This document shows, in pieces, positions 22,476 through 33,950 of a DNA stretch of 64,000 nt. Origin of the DNA: Pseudo-nitzschia pungens (lineage: Eukaryota; Bacillariophyta; Bacillariophyceae; Bacillariales; Bacillariaceae); assembly GCA_037355855.1 (NCBI GenBank), contig CM074764.1, forward strand, positions 4,092,001-4,156,000, given 5' to 3'. Under the pieces are notes generated by a model. The model was not told where the DNA came from. It searched no databases and saw only the letters and a program-made list of their open reading frames with translations. Position 1 is the first letter of the stretch; the number at the start of each line of letters is the position of its first letter. The translations under genes and the position numbers were made by a program.

Positions 22476-23879
22476 TCAGTTGTGGGAGCCTTTCTTCTTG
22501 AAGGTCTTTCTGTACTTTCTTCTGTACTCTTTGAGTTCTCGTTCGGAGATATCAATCTCGTCATCGGAAACTTCGTGGTCGGCTTGGGCCGTAGCCAGCA
22601 CATAGGAGTACTCGTGGTTGGAGAGATTCCTTCCCCAGTGGGGCTTGGGATGTTGCTCATTGTCTGAGTCTTCTTTTGCCATAAAGTGCTCCTTGAGCAA
22701 GTTGAGCGTCTCCCGGTCGAACTTTCCCTTCTTGGGGGGTCCGCCGGTTAGTTTCCGGCATTTGCCGGCGTGGACCTTGCCACAGGTCTTGCATAGCTGT
22801 TTGTTGCCGTTATCCATAGGGCGCTTCTTTTTGCCAGGGGACTTCCCGTGGTGGGTTCCTCCCCCAGATGCGGCCTTGGGAGTCTTCTTGGCGCCGCCGT
22901 TCTGCTTCTCGAGGTCTGAGATGCGTTTGCGGAGCTCGTCCTCGCTCCGGATGGTGATTTCCAGATTTTCGAGTTTGTCGATGGTGGTGTTGAAGGAATG
23001 GGAATAGACGTCCCATCCGATATGGTCGAGTTTCTCCCGTTGGGAGTGTGTCATGTTGGCATCTAGGATCTCCTTCATATCCTCTTCCGAGTAGCTGGAC
23101 GGAGCAGCGCCGGTTGCGGCGCCGCTTTCCCAGAGGCAATCGGGTAGATAGCTCTGTAGTTCGGCCATGCGGTTTGCCCAAGAGCGGATACCGTGTTTCA
23201 TGTCGATTTTCGTGTTCCGGATGAATCTCCGGAGCAGAATGTAGGACCGTTTGCCATTCATGTCATTGCCAAAGATTTTGAGCTTGAGGGCGTGCATACA
23301 CTCCTCAATGACATCCTTTCTGTACCCCTGGGTTTGGTAGTACTGGATGAGGGCACTTGAGACCCTTTTCTTTGGGACCGGACTGTCGAGTACGGCGGGT
23401 TCCGGTTCTTGTTCAGACGCCGCCGTAGCAGTCGCGTCTTCGTTCTCGGTTGGGGCGGTGCCCGCCACCGGCTCCTTGGGTTTGTCCGAGGGGGGTTCGG
23501 TGGGTTCCCTCAGTGCAATCCTTTGGAGTTTCTGTTGGATCAGCTGGTTGCTGTGGACCTTGTGCCCTGGTTCGGCGTAGTAAGTCCGGCCCAGAACCAT
23601 CTGGACAATGGAGAGCGCCTCGTGGGAGAGGACTCTCTGGAGGACGTCCAGTTTCTGGTCCCCTTGGAGTTTGTCATTGCCAGCAATTTTCTGGTCAAAG
23701 TCTCTCTTCCAGATGATGAAGAGTTCCGGTCTTTCAGTGCCGGTGAGTACCTTCAGATAGTCACTGAAGGCTACTCCCCCCTTTTCTGAGTCTATGCTCA
23801 TCTTTACAGCAGTGGCATCCTCCGGCCAATCTTCTCGTGTAAAGGTAAAGGGCTTCTGTTTGGTTCCTTTAGACGCCAT
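22476..23879 (-). CDS. Gypsy Gag
   Basis: 467 residues starting MASKGTKQKPFTF. The middle has capsid-like helices (RRFIRNTKIDMKHGIRSWAN, MTHSQREKLDHIGWDVY). A Cys/His cluster CKTCGKVHAGKCRKL near residue 360 could act as the nucleic-acid-binding knuckle. The stop TGA (22478-22476) is followed at once by ATG of the protease in the same frame, so Pol could come from reinitiation or readthrough; nothing here decides which. Confidence 0.85.
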   Translation of the reverse strand: MASKGTKQKPFTFTREDWPEDATAVKMSIDSEKGGVAFSDYLKVLTGTERPELFIIWKRDFDQKIAGNDKLQGDQKLDVLQRVLSHEALSIVQMVLGRTYYAEPGHKVHSNQLIQQKLQRIALREPTEPPSDKPKEPVAGTAPTENEDATATAASEQEPEPAVLDSPVPKKRVSSALIQYYQTQGYRKDVIEECMHALKLKIFGNDMNGKRSYILLRRFIRNTKIDMKHGIRSWANRMAELQSYLPDCLWESGAATGAAPSSYSEEDMKEILDANMTHSQREKLDHIGWDVYSHSFNTTIDKLENLEITIRSEDELRKRISDLEKQNGGAKKTPKAASGGGTHHGKSPGKKKRPMDNGNKQLCKTCGKVHAGKCRKLTGGPPKKGKFDRETLNLLKEHFMAKEDSDNEQHPKPHWGRNLSNHEYSYVLATAQADHEVSDDEIDISERELKEYRRKYRKTFKKKGSHN

Positions 23880-24623
23880 GGTGGGTTAATCAGTTATTCT
23901 AGTTAATTTAGTTACACTATTTCTGTTATCTTTGTTGCTTGTGTCGAAATTGAGCAAGAATGATTGCTCAGGTCCTCCAGTCCTTTTTGCTGGGCTTTGG
24001 CACTGCTCTCGTGATAACTCGTGTTATAACTGATTTTCTCCCTGGTTTGTCCAGTGGTGGGAGTTGTTTCTCTCTTTAGCTCCCGGGAATCCTGTGGTTC
24101 CCTGGAGTTGTTTCTGTTTTTATTTTGTGGGATTCCATTCCCGTGGTTCTCCGGCGTTGCTTCTCTGTTAAGCGGTCACCGGGCCGGTCCCACTTCCCGT
24201 TTCCCGTGGGATTAGTGGTGTTCGGGTATTTATTATATACCTTTCCGGATATCCGTATATTTCGGTTGTGGTTGGCATCCCCTCTTCGGTCTGTCCATCC
24301 CCTCGGTGTTGGTCCAATTAGTCCATTCACTGATTTATGTGTCACTTTTTCGGCACATATTTTCGTATTTTTCGATTATTTCTGTTGTCGACCATGGTCC
24401 TGTTTAGGTCCTTAGGTGTCTCTGTTGCTGCTGCTGTTCCGTCTGATGGAGTTAGCTGCTGTTGGGGTTGGTATTCCTTAGTGCTGCAGACACTGGATAT
24501 CCTTCTCCCTGTTTTGCTTCTCTGCGCCTCCATTCTTGGCAGTCTTTTCGGTCCCGTCGGCGCCTTGGTCGATCGGTTCCTTTCTGCTCATGGTCATCAG
24601 CGCTCAGCTTGATTTTAAAATCA
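23880..24623 (-). other. Gypsy 5' leader
   Basis: 744 bp between the 5' LTR and the gag ATG. Pyrimidine-rich on the plus strand and without a conserved coding frame. Next to the LTR the minus strand reads TGATTTTAAAATCA, a palindrome, where a tRNA primer site is expected. I could not match it to a tRNA. Confidence 0.7.
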
Positions 24624-24804
24624 TGCCATACCCCGGGTCTACTAGTGATTAGAAAGTAGTAGTGATATGCAAATTGTGAGCCCTATTGATTAGTCTATTT
24701 GCTACAGTTCTAAGAGCCCTCCGAATCAGCGATTCTGTCGGCTCGCTGATTCTTTTATCCTTATCCTTAATCCAGTCCGTGCGACTGTATTCTGGTGCAC
24801 GGCA
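24624..24804 (-). repeat. 5' LTR of the Gypsy element
   Basis: 181 bp, begins TGCCG and ends GGCA on the minus strand. Near-identical to 18979-19168 apart from a 9-bp deletion and one substitution. Confidence 0.9.
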
Positions 24805-25115
24805 GGCGTGTCAAAATTTAATGTGTGTCGGGTTTTAAATAATGATATCACATACAATGAGTCATTCCCGAAATAGGATTACTTATTTTTTAAGTAGACA
24901 TAAACATGAAACTTTGCATTTCGGGAACACATAAAAGGGTCATTTAAGTAACTGGTTACTCAAATGACTACAGTGAGGGGGGTCTCACTGTAGCGACATA
25001 AAAAATAAGTAAGGAATTCTCAACTAAATGAAAACGAATCCCACAACGCTTGCCGGTCATTGACTATACTGAGAGTTTTTGTTTTCATTCAACGGGATTC
25101 CAAATTCCGATAAAG

Positions 25116-25952
25116 TATGAAGATATTCAAGGTGGTGCTATGATCTGAGCTAAGGCTCCTGTGTAGGAGAGTGTACTGGGGCTACAGGCAGCAGCCCCCA
25201 GTAACTGACTAACAGGTGCTGGGCTGAGTGCTAGAGCTGTGTGCTAAATGGTTAGCAACAGGCTTAGCAACAGGCTTAGCAACAGGCTTAGCAACAGGCT
25301 TAGCAACAGACCTATATCCTGTTTAGTATGGATGCTAGCAGAGTTTACTAGGGTCGACGCGTACGATTTGTACCAATCGTACGTACCCCGAGTAAAGCAC
25401 CTTTTCAGGGTGTAGCTAAATGCTACAGGGTTAGGGTTGCTAAGGCTACGAGATACTGAAAGATGCTAACCTACCATGATACCATGCTAAGATACTATGC
25501 TACCGCCGGGGTCGGGTCATTGGTGTATAATATGTACCATGACCGGACGCCTGGCCCAAACAGTTATTAAGCGAGCTAGCGCAGGCGAAGCTAGCGCAAG
25601 CGAGCTAACGCTCGCTAAAACCACTTCGAAACGCTACCCTGTAAACTACAGTACCAAGGCTACAGGACTGTATACCCTGTATAGCGCAGCGAGACAGCGA
25701 GGCGCTGTCACGCTAGAGCTGAGCGCTCTGCTCAGCTCCCTCCACTATTCTTTTATCTCTTTAAAATAAGACGCCTATCAAGCCCTCCCCTTCCGATGAT
25801 CCGATGCACCTCTATGAGAGTATCTTGTAGTGTTTGAATGTATGCAATAGACTATACAGTACACACTGTAGTCTCACGATTTGCTGGGACTACGTCCTAT
25901 CCTGTTGTTATTGTTATCACCCATTATTTGCTGACGAGCGAATATCTTTACA
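25116..25952 (+). repeat. 5' LTR of Copia element 1
   Basis: 837 bp. It contains five tandem copies of a TTAGCAACAGGC unit (25252-25312), a CGTACGATTTG...CAATCGTACG palindrome near 25360, and GCTAGCGCARGCGA repeats near 25575. Its 90-codon open frame recurs in the other LTR because the DNA is duplicated, not because it is a gene. Confidence 0.92.
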
Positions 25953-26731
25953 GTTTATCAGACCCAGGGACTCGCCGCAACACCGATGTCAGGACGCTGA
26001 CTAGAGCCCTGAAGAAACCCAGCGAGCTGATCACTCCTGGCATCCATGCCTACACTTGGATGTAAAATAATCATCTGCTGGATGTAAAACTCAGCTCCAG
26101 GCCTTAGTACAAACTACAGAGCTGACATCACCGATATTCCCCTCGTGTTTCTTTGCCGGAGATCACTTCCCCGGATCGACCACGAAGTGATGTAAATGGG
26201 AACTCGCTGCTGAAAGAAAAAGATAAATCGGGGCACTTGGATAGACCCACTCCAGTGTCATGAAACAGAGCAGGATGGTGGCTCCATCAAGCCTCAGCCC
26301 GATCAGCAGGAGTAAGTGGGGACCCACTGCAGTCAGACCGAATAGAAAAGAAGGACCGAAAGAATCTGCAGAGTCCGACCAGGAACCGGGAATCGAACCG
26401 TTTACCTGGTGATGTGACCGTTGCAACCAAAGCCGAGTGAGCACGCTTAAAAATCAAAGATGCCAAGGGGCAAACCAAACAGACCACTGTGAACCAACCA
26501 AACGGTAGTTTGAGCGATTTGAGAAGCGAGCGCTCCAGAAGAAATATTGCCAAAGCGAACGGTGCCACACAACAAATCGTCCGAAGTATATATTCGAACG
26601 TCTTTCACCTGGACAAACCGACCGTTTCAGTGATTGCCATTCTTTTGATTAGGACCTACTGCCTGTTTCCGACCGAAAGAACTGAAGAATTGCCAAGCGA
26701 TTAGAAGAAATTATCCAAAAGCCTAAACAAA
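25953..26731 (+). other. Copia element 1 leader
   Basis: 779 bp between the LTR and the gag ATG. It starts GTTTATCAGACCCAGGGACT, where the primer-binding site should be; I could not assign the tRNA. No gene is seen. Confidence 0.6.
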
Positions 26732-28675
26732 ATGCCATCGACTGATCCTAGCAAGCAAGATCTCCCTCCTGGGAAACCTACCGACAAGGATACCGGAAGA
26801 GCTACCGACAAGGATACCGGGAAGAAGCCTGCCGCGAAAGACCAAGGGGATTGTAAACGTGCTGGAAAACTCAAGGACCCACCACCGAAACGCTCCAAAA
26901 CTTCGGCCGGGTCACCTAAATCTGGTGGTGGTGGCGCTGCTTCGGCTGCTACTACTGCTGTTGTCGCGGCCGGAACTACTGCTGCCGGTGGATCTCGCGT
27001 CCGAATGGAAGGAGAAGAGGATCTTGAGATCCAACCCAGAACAGACACTGCTCTTAACCTCCTTGCCAGTCTGTTCAAAGATATGCAACAAGAGCTGAAA
27101 GATCTACGAGCTCGTGTGGATAACCCAGCACCAGCGCCAGCACCTGCTCCTGCGCCTGCACCTACTGAAACTCCTGAAGTTTCCCCTCATGTCCTTGCTG
27201 CTGATAAAGCTGCCAGGGATGCAGGAGGCATCTCTGGATACAAGGACGGGCGACGGCTCAATGCACGAGAGAAGGATCTTCTACGAATCCTCGCATCCTT
27301 CTCCGATCTTGCCACTGCGGAGGAACTCTTTCATCGTGACATCTGTACGATCAAGTCCATTCAGAACCTCAAACCTGAGACGGCCTCTCGATTCTCTCAG
27401 AATGTATCTGGGGCGTGCCATCTGATGTGCCCTTCCCCATCCGCAATCCTTATTACCGACCCTCTGATCCAGAAGTTATTGGTATTCAGCCATTGGATAC
27501 ACTACCAACCTTTGATTGGTATGCAACCTACTGCTAGCAATTGGCTGAACGAGATTGATGCCTATGAATGAACCGAAGAACGTACTGAAGTTATGCTCGA
27601 GGCAAAAGCCTTAGGCTCTGTCACGACGGACCCCCCTGTATTGAAGACCAACGCGAAGTTTGCTGAATGGGACCAAGCCTTTCGGAACGATCTACGAACA
27701 AGATTCAACAAGTACGGTATTCCTCTTGTCTAAATCATTCGCCCGAAGGAGGAGACAGAAGTCACTACTCAACATCGGCTCAGAAATGTTGGAGACGGGA
27801 ACGGTTATTCTGATTGGACGGAGTACAACATCCGTTGTCTCGCTCTGAGTGGCGACCACTTCCGCGCAGATAACCAAGCCGTCTGGACCCTACTCTGTCG
27901 TGCTATTCGTGGTGGACCCGGATGGGAATATATTCGCCAATACCATTATGGTAACGATGAATCGACCGGCGACGCGCGAGCTGCTTATCTCAACATATAC
28001 GAGCATGCCTACACGGAGACGAATGTCGATGCGATTATTGAACGAACCTTCAGAGCCATGCGAGAATCCACGTACTCAGGCAACTCCCGTAATCTTGATT
28101 TCGATCAGCACTGCCAAAATTGGTTAAAGTTCCGCACTACGCTAATGACCTACGGCGAACACCAAAGCGAGAAGAGATTCACGCTCGACTTCTTCCGCTC
28201 GATAACCGACGAACGATTTAACGCCGCCAAGACCAAGGCCGTCGAGTATAAGGAGAAATACATGCACGACTTCCCCGCATGCATCGCCATGTTCGTTGAG
28301 CACCTTGGCATCACGACCCTACACCATAAGAACAAACGGAACCGTTATGTCTCTGCCTTTGTCGCCAATTCAAATGGCGGCCGTGGTGGCTCGAAAAAGC
28401 ACCGCACCGGCCTCGAAGGCACGTACACCGGTACGATTGAGAATAAACAGTACCCAAAGGATGTCTACGCCACTTTCTCCAAGGAACAGCGGATCCAACA
28501 TCACGAGCTCCGTCAGAAGGCTAAAAGTAAGAACAATCGCTCCGTCCAAGCCGTCGAAACCACACCGTCACCACCGTCGTCCACTCCGAAGGCCGGTGCC
28601 GGCAACAACTTTGGCGCGAAGGGCCGAAAGAAAGGCAAGAACAAAGGCAAAGGCAATGCCAAAAAGGATAATTGA
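26732..28675 (+). pseudogene. Copia element 1 gag with two nonsense codons
   Basis: One frame of 648 codons is open apart from TGA at 27569-27571 and TAA at 27731-27733. The N-terminal part is Lys/Pro/Ala-rich with a coiled-coil-like LASLFKDMQQELKDLRARV and a Pro-Ala run. After the stops come NGYSDWTEYNIRCLALSGDH, LDFDQHCQNWLKFRTTL and KRFTLDFFRSITDERF, then a Lys/Gly-rich basic tail ending KKDN. A stretch near 27415-27535 reads more naturally in another frame, so compensating indels are possible. No CCHC knuckle is seen. Confidence 0.75.
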
Positions 28676-28732
28676 TTACACGGCCGGGGCCCGAAGATCA
28701 GTTAGGTAGGCCGGTCGGTGTATCAGTGTCAA

Positions 28733-31700
28733 ATGAATGTCCCAGCGCAATCTGATGCTAATCTTGCAGAAGGCAACTGCGAATTAGATAGTCATGCAGA
28801 TACGACTGCCGCTGGATCCAATATGATCCTACTCGAAGATCAAGTCACCTCCCATGTGGATGTTCATCCCTTCTCGCCCGAATATGAACCAGTGAAGAAT
28901 ATACCAATCGGCACATGCGTCACTGCCTATACGGATTCAAAAGGAAAGGTTTGGTTGATCTACTTTCATGAGACTCTTTATTTCGGGGACAGGCTCCAAC
29001 ATAGCCTGATTTGCCCGAACCAGATCAGGGAATGCGGTCACAATCGTGTTGATGAGGCCCCGAGACAGTTTGATTCCAAGTCCTCCCATTCTATTCACAT
29101 CGAGCATGCTGTTGAAGATGGAGACGGAGACGCCCCGACACTAGATATTAAGCTCCTGCTTAATGGTGTAGTCTCATACTTCCCCTCTCGACGTCCCACC
29201 AAGCACAAGATGAGAACCTGTGACCATGTCATTGCAACAAGGGATTCCCCCTGGGATCCCCACGACTCAAAGTATCAAGAGGCTGAATTAGCAATCGACC
29301 AATCACATCCCTATTCCCCTGATCCCTCCAAGTTTGTTTCTGCTCTCGGCACGAATGCCACCCAGCAGCAGCACCAACAGACCCCGATCGATGCTCCGAC
29401 AAGCCCCATGCCTACAGCAGGTATCGAACCTCCGATCGAGAACCCCCCCTCTATCGAACCTCCGATCGAGAACCCTCCCTCGACACGATCGAACATTCCC
29501 CTGTCCGATTGCACGAGTCTACAACTCCCCAAGCGAAATTTCAAACTCTCCATGTATTCCAAGAAGCTCAAGCCAAGTGATATCCTCCCTTCCAACGAGA
29601 AATATTCCCATTACAAGCTCCGGCATCTACAACAGCTGTGCACATCCCGGGATATAACTCCCTGTTCTATTGCTTCCGACAACCGGCTCCATACAAGACT
29701 CTCATCCATTTATTCCGCTCCCATTATTTCTGCGGTTGTTTCAGACCACGAAGTTTCAGACCATGAAGACGATTCATCCGAGACTTGCGGGGACAGAAAA
29801 GAGAAACCAAGCCTCACGATCAATGCCCTTCATACTCCCCTGTATGAGCCTGCCTACACTGATGGATTGGATAGATTCGAACTGGATCCTAATGCTAGGG
29901 ATGCCCCGATTTCACTATCCGCGGTGTACAAGGACAAGCAAATTGCTTGGGCTGATTTAGAGGAACCAATCCCTGACCCGGAGACTGAAACAATCCAAAG
30001 GAGGAAGCAATGGGGCCCATCCATAGACACAGACCGATACAGCAAGATTGATTCGGACCGGCTCTCCAAGATGTGGGATATATCAGAGAGGAAGGCAAGA
30101 GCAACACTGAGGGTTACTACTCAGAAAGGATTTAGGAATCCCCAGCACCCTTTGGTTAGAAGGCTCCCAACGCAGAGCTTCAGAAACAAGAGAATTGCAG
30201 CTGGCAAGTGGGGAACTGACACATGGCATGCAAAGGTCCCAAGTATTATACGGCAAGACAAGGCAGCGCAAGTGTTCAGTAATGGAAAGGGCTACGAAGA
30301 ATTCATCCCGATCCACAGCAAGAAGCAAGCAGCGGATGGCCTGAAGATCTTTATCCATGAGGTTGGAATCCCAGAGCACTTAATCTCTGATGGCGCCAAG
30401 GAGCAAGGAGCTGTGGGAACATACAAGACCCCCTGGAATGCTGTCATCCGGAAGAACAAGATCCATCAGACGTTCATCCAGCCGCACTGTCCCTTCCAAA
30501 ACAGGGCAGAGCTCAGCATAGGGCACCTCAGCAGAAGCATCCGGAAGAAGACTGCCCGAAAGAGATCCCCCAAGAGACTGTGGGCATTTTGTGGTGAGCT
30601 TGTGGCAGCTATCAGGCAAAGGACTGCTTCCAGTGATCCAGCATGCATGGAAAGAACTCCATTTGAACTAGTCCATGGTCACATGCCGGATATCTCTCTG
30701 TATCAAGCACATGAATGGTACGATTTTGTCTACTGGACCAATCTATCAGATGGTACAGAGAAGCTCGGTCGATGGCTTGGACCGTGTGGAAGGATGTTTG
30801 GTGGCGGTGATTGCCATTGGATACTCACTGAATCTGCGCTCCCAGTAAGCACTAACACCGTTAGAGCTGTCACTGAAGCCGAATGGCGTGCGCATGATGT
30901 CAAGCGATCCATGGACTCATTTGACCAAGCAGTCGAATCCAAGATCGGGGACAAGTTGGAAGACACCGACGTCCAGTTCCAAGACGCATATCCCCAACCT
31001 CCAAAAGAACTATTTGAGAACCACCAGGATAGATGGCCAGACGATTCAACCACCATGGCGGAACCGGAAGCCTCTATTCCAGATGTGGATGAGCTCGTAC
31101 CTGATGGGGATACCTATGATGAGTACATTGGGAACAAGGTCATGATCCAGAGAGGCGACGAACGACTCAAATGCACCGTCAAAGCAAGAACCACTGATTT
31201 GAATGGCAATCCTTTGGGGAAGAGGGACAACAACCCTATCCTTGATACGAGAATGTATGATTTGCAGCTCCCTGATGGTACAGTGGAGCAATATACGGCA
31301 AATATTGTTGCTGAAAACATGTACAGTTCTGTCGACGACGAAGGTCGTATGTTCACCCTACTGGACGAGATTATAGACCACGAGAAGGATGAAACCGCCG
31401 TGACCAAGCAACAAGCGACTGCCAAGTCCAACAAGATCCTCCCTACTACAACCAAGGGATGGCGATTCCTAGTTAGCTGGAAGGATGGGACTGAATCGTG
31501 GTGCAAGTTAGGCGATATCAAAGAGTCTTTCCCTGTTGAAGCTGCGCAGTATGCGGTTGATAACCAGATTGCCGATGAGCCAGCATTCAGATGGTGGGTG
31601 CATCATGAACTCCGAAGGAAAAGACGACTCCTCAAGGCTACCAAGAAATCCAACAAGTACTGGGATCGTACACACAAGTATGGTGTGGAGCTCCCGCACT

Positions 31701-33400
31701 CAATCCCTGAAGCGCTTGCTATCGACAAGAAGACCGGAACGGACTATTGGCAGAAGGCAATTGCGAAGGAGATGAAGAACAACGAGATGGCGTTTGAGTT
31801 CGACCCCAGCTACACCGTCGAAGGGCTTAAGGCCGAAGGATTCAGCAAGATTACAACCCATATGATATTCGACGTCAAGTTGGGATCCCTCACCAGAAAG
31901 GCTAGATTGGTCGCCGATGGCCATAAGGTACAAGCGACAGCCAAGGAACATACCTTCAGCAGTGTACCAAGCAGAGATTCAGTCCGTATCTTCTTCCTGT
32001 TGGCAGCATTGAATGGGTTGGATGTGTTGTCTGCTGATATCCAAAACGCCTATCTCACTGCGCCAATCAAAAAGAAGTATTATTTGGTGGCACGAGCTGA
32101 GGATGGGTTTCCCCCTCATTTGGTTGGACAAGCTTGCAAGATAGTACGGGCTCTGTATGGTCTGCCAGTCGCAGGCGCCTCTTTCAGATCCTATCTAACC
32201 AAGCATCTAAGGGAACTAGGGTACCAACCATGCAAAGCTGACCCAGACGTCCATATGCGCATCGAAACTAAGAAAGACGGCACAAGGTACTGGGCATACC
32301 TCATTGCCTACGTTGATGATATCGTCTGCTGCAGTGAGGATCCAAGACGTCAGCTGGAGAGCATAGAGCAGCGTTTTACCCTCAAGGACGGTACTATAGA
32401 AGTTCCAAAGCTCTACCTCGGCGCTGACGTCAGCCAGTACAAGATTGACGATGACCCTATCCCTAAATGGGCCATGTCCTCTGAGAAATACGCCAAGAAA
32501 GCAGTGGATGCGGTCGAGCAGGAGCTTGGAACAGAGAAGTATGGATACAAGTATCTCCCGAAGAAAGTAACTACTCCACTGACCAATGATTACAGACCTG
32601 AGATTGATTTGACTCAGGAGCTGGATCCACAGATGCAGAACTACTACCAAGGCCTGATTGGAGTCCTGAGGTGGCTTTGTGAACTGGGAAGATTGGATCT
32701 GGTGATGCCGGTCTCTCTCATGTCCAGGTATCTAGCGCAAGCCCGGATTGGCCACTTGAATCAGCTGTTTCATATGTTTGCATATATCAAGAACCATGCC
32801 AGATCAAGGTTGGTATTTGATGACGCGATCCCTGATATTGACGAATCTGCTTTCACTCAGTGTGATTGGAGTGAATTCTATCCGGATGCTAAGGAGGTTA
32901 TACCACCAGATGCCCCGGAAGCATTGGGCGAGCCGGTTGTTATGACCTGCTTTGTGGATGCAGATCATGCCGGATGCAAAGCAACAAGACGCTCGCATAC
33001 TGGAATTATTATCTTCCTGAATAATGCCCCCATTCTTTGGTTCAGCAAGAGGCAAACCACAGTTGAAACTTCTACCTTTGGCTCTGAAATCGTGGCAATG
33101 CGCATTGCTGTCGAAATGATTGAAGGCCTCAGATATATGCTCCGAATGCTGGGTGTGCCCATTGCAGGATCTACCAATGTATTCTGTGACAATGATTCAG
33201 TTGTTAAGAATGTTACCAGACCGGAGAGCCCATGCAACAAGAAGCACAACGGTGTCGCCTACCACAAGGCGCGCGAGGCTATTGCTGCTGAAACAATCCG
33301 TGTCGCGAAGGAGCCAGGCGAGAGCAACATTGCCGATCTATTCACTAAGTTGCTCAATGGTCCCATGTTGAAGAGCCACTGCGAGCGCTGCATGTGGTAG
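28733..33400 (+). CDS. Copia element 1 Pol polyprotein
   Basis: About 1555 residues from the ATG at 28733. The protease signature is CELDSHADTTAAGS. Integrase has Asp in GTDTWHAKVP, Asp in EHLISDGAKEQ and Glu in NRAELSIGHL. The RT has VLSADIQNAYLTAP, ALYGLPVAGASF and AYVDDIVCC. RNase H has CFVDADHAGCKATRRSHTG, STFGSEIVAMRIAVEMIEGL and FCDNDSVVKN, ending with ADLFTKLLNGPM. The frame is intact. It is in frame with gag but separated by TGA (28673-28675) and TAG, so Pol expression would need reinitiation or a subgenomic RNA; this is unresolved. Confidence 0.93.
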   Translation: MNVPAQSDANLAEGNCELDSHADTTAAGSNMILLEDQVTSHVDVHPFSPEYEPVKNIPIGTCVTAYTDSKGKVWLIYFHETLYFGDRLQHSLICPNQIRECGHNRVDEAPRQFDSKSSHSIHIEHAVEDGDGDAPTLDIKLLLNGVVSYFPSRRPTKHKMRTCDHVIATRDSPWDPHDSKYQEAELAIDQSHPYSPDPSKFVSALGTNATQQQHQQTPIDAPTSPMPTAGIEPPIENPPSIEPPIENPPSTRSNIPLSDCTSLQLPKRNFKLSMYSKKLKPSDILPSNEKYSHYKLRHLQQLCTSRDITPCSIASDNRLHTRLSSIYSAPIISAVVSDHEVSDHEDDSSETCGDRKEKPSLTINALHTPLYEPAYTDGLDRFELDPNARDAPISLSAVYKDKQIAWADLEEPIPDPETETIQRRKQWGPSIDTDRYSKIDSDRLSKMWDISERKARATLRVTTQKGFRNPQHPLVRRLPTQSFRNKRIAAGKWGTDTWHAKVPSIIRQDKAAQVFSNGKGYEEFIPIHSKKQAADGLKIFIHEVGIPEHLISDGAKEQGAVGTYKTPWNAVIRKNKIHQTFIQPHCPFQNRAELSIGHLSRSIRKKTARKRSPKRLWAFCGELVAAIRQRTASSDPACMERTPFELVHGHMPDISLYQAHEWYDFVYWTNLSDGTEKLGRWLGPCGRMFGGGDCHWILTESALPVSTNTVRAVTEAEWRAHDVKRSMDSFDQAVESKIGDKLEDTDVQFQDAYPQPPKELFENHQDRWPDDSTTMAEPEASIPDVDELVPDGDTYDEYIGNKVMIQRGDERLKCTVKARTTDLNGNPLGKRDNNPILDTRMYDLQLPDGTVEQYTANIVAENMYSSVDDEGRMFTLLDEIIDHEKDETAVTKQQATAKSNKILPTTTKGWRFLVSWKDGTESWCKLGDIKESFPVEAAQYAVDNQIADEPAFRWWVHHELRRKRRLLKATKKSNKYWDRTHKYGVELPHSIPEALAIDKKTGTDYWQKAIAKEMKNNEMAFEFDPSYTVEGLKAEGFSKITTHMIFDVKLGSLTRKARLVADGHKVQATAKEHTFSSVPSRDSVRIFFLLAALNGLDVLSADIQNAYLTAPIKKKYYLVARAEDGFPPHLVGQACKIVRALYGLPVAGASFRSYLTKHLRELGYQPCKADPDVHMRIETKKDGTRYWAYLIAYVDDIVCCSEDPRRQLESIEQRFTLKDGTIEVPKLYLGADVSQYKIDDDPIPKWAMSSEKYAKKAVDAVEQELGTEKYGYKYLPKKVTTPLTNDYRPEIDLTQELDPQMQNYYQGLIGVLRWLCELGRLDLVMPVSLMSRYLAQARIGHLNQLFHMFAYIKNHARSRLVFDDAIPDIDESAFTQCDWSEFYPDAKEVIPPDAPEALGEPVVMTCFVDADHAGCKATRRSHTGIIIFLNNAPILWFSKRQTTVETSTFGSEIVAMRIAVEMIEGLRYMLRMLGVPIAGSTNVFCDNDSVVKNVTRPESPCNKKHNGVAYHKAREAIAAETIRVAKEPGESNIADLFTKLLNGPMLKSHCERCMW

Positions 33401-33950
33401 CTGCTAGCTGCATTATTTGGGATACCTTTGGTCCCTGACAAGCAGCTCGGAAGCAGCCGATTTCGGATTTCGATTACGAGTTCTTCGATCGAAGCGAATT
33501 TCGATTTCGGTTTCGATCGAAGTGATCCGATTACGATTTCGATTACGAATATTTTCGGACGCGACCTCGATTCCGATTCGATTATATGTTATATGTTGGG
33601 AGTCTCCGGTACACCGGTTCCGGGGACTATAAACTTGAAAGACAATAGGCCGATTGATATGTCCTTATATGTGTTAAGGAATCGGACCAAGGGCAAAACG
33701 CCTTTCGATCCACACCCCTTTTTTTTTCTACCAAAAATCGGCCGGGCCTCTGATAGAGAACTGCAATATTTGGTGCAGTTTCATCTCTGACAAGTTATAT
33801 GGAAGCATCCCTGAATTCTGTTATGATCCATCCAAGTGTCCTGGTACAACAAGCAAGAGTATTGGTGTCCCCCTGGGAGTATCTGTTTCCGGGGACTGGT
33901 ATGGTTGCTCAGTTACTCATTACAGGACTACTGGCATGAATCACGGGGAC
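33401..33950 (+). other. Copia element 1 3' untranslated region
   Basis: Contains repeated GATTTCGATTACGA and TTCGATCGAAG phrases near 33465-33560. It ends with ATCACGGGGACTA before the LTR, a weak candidate for a polypurine tract. No gene. Confidence 0.65.

Larger units (their letters stand above)
18979..24804 (-). mobile_element. Ty3/Gypsy LTR retrotransposon, nearly intact
   Basis: The element is 5826 bp on the minus strand, with short LTRs of 190 and 181 bp (TGCCG...GGCA ends). Order from the 5' end is leader (24623-23880), gag, protease, reverse transcriptase, RNase H, integrase. By eye the LTRs differ by one base and one 9-bp indel, so it is recent. Flanks read GGCCC and GGCGT, not a clean duplication. 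Gag, protease and pol share one frame, separated by TGA codons at 22478-22476 and 22253-22251. Confidence 0.92.

Noticed and set aside
18974..24809. Clean 5-bp target duplication for the Gypsy element
   Set aside because: GGCCC and GGCGT agree at only three of five bases.
25497..25769. 90-codon frame repeated identically at 34332-34604
   Set aside because: Both lie inside the Copia element 1 LTRs; identity comes from the duplicated LTR.
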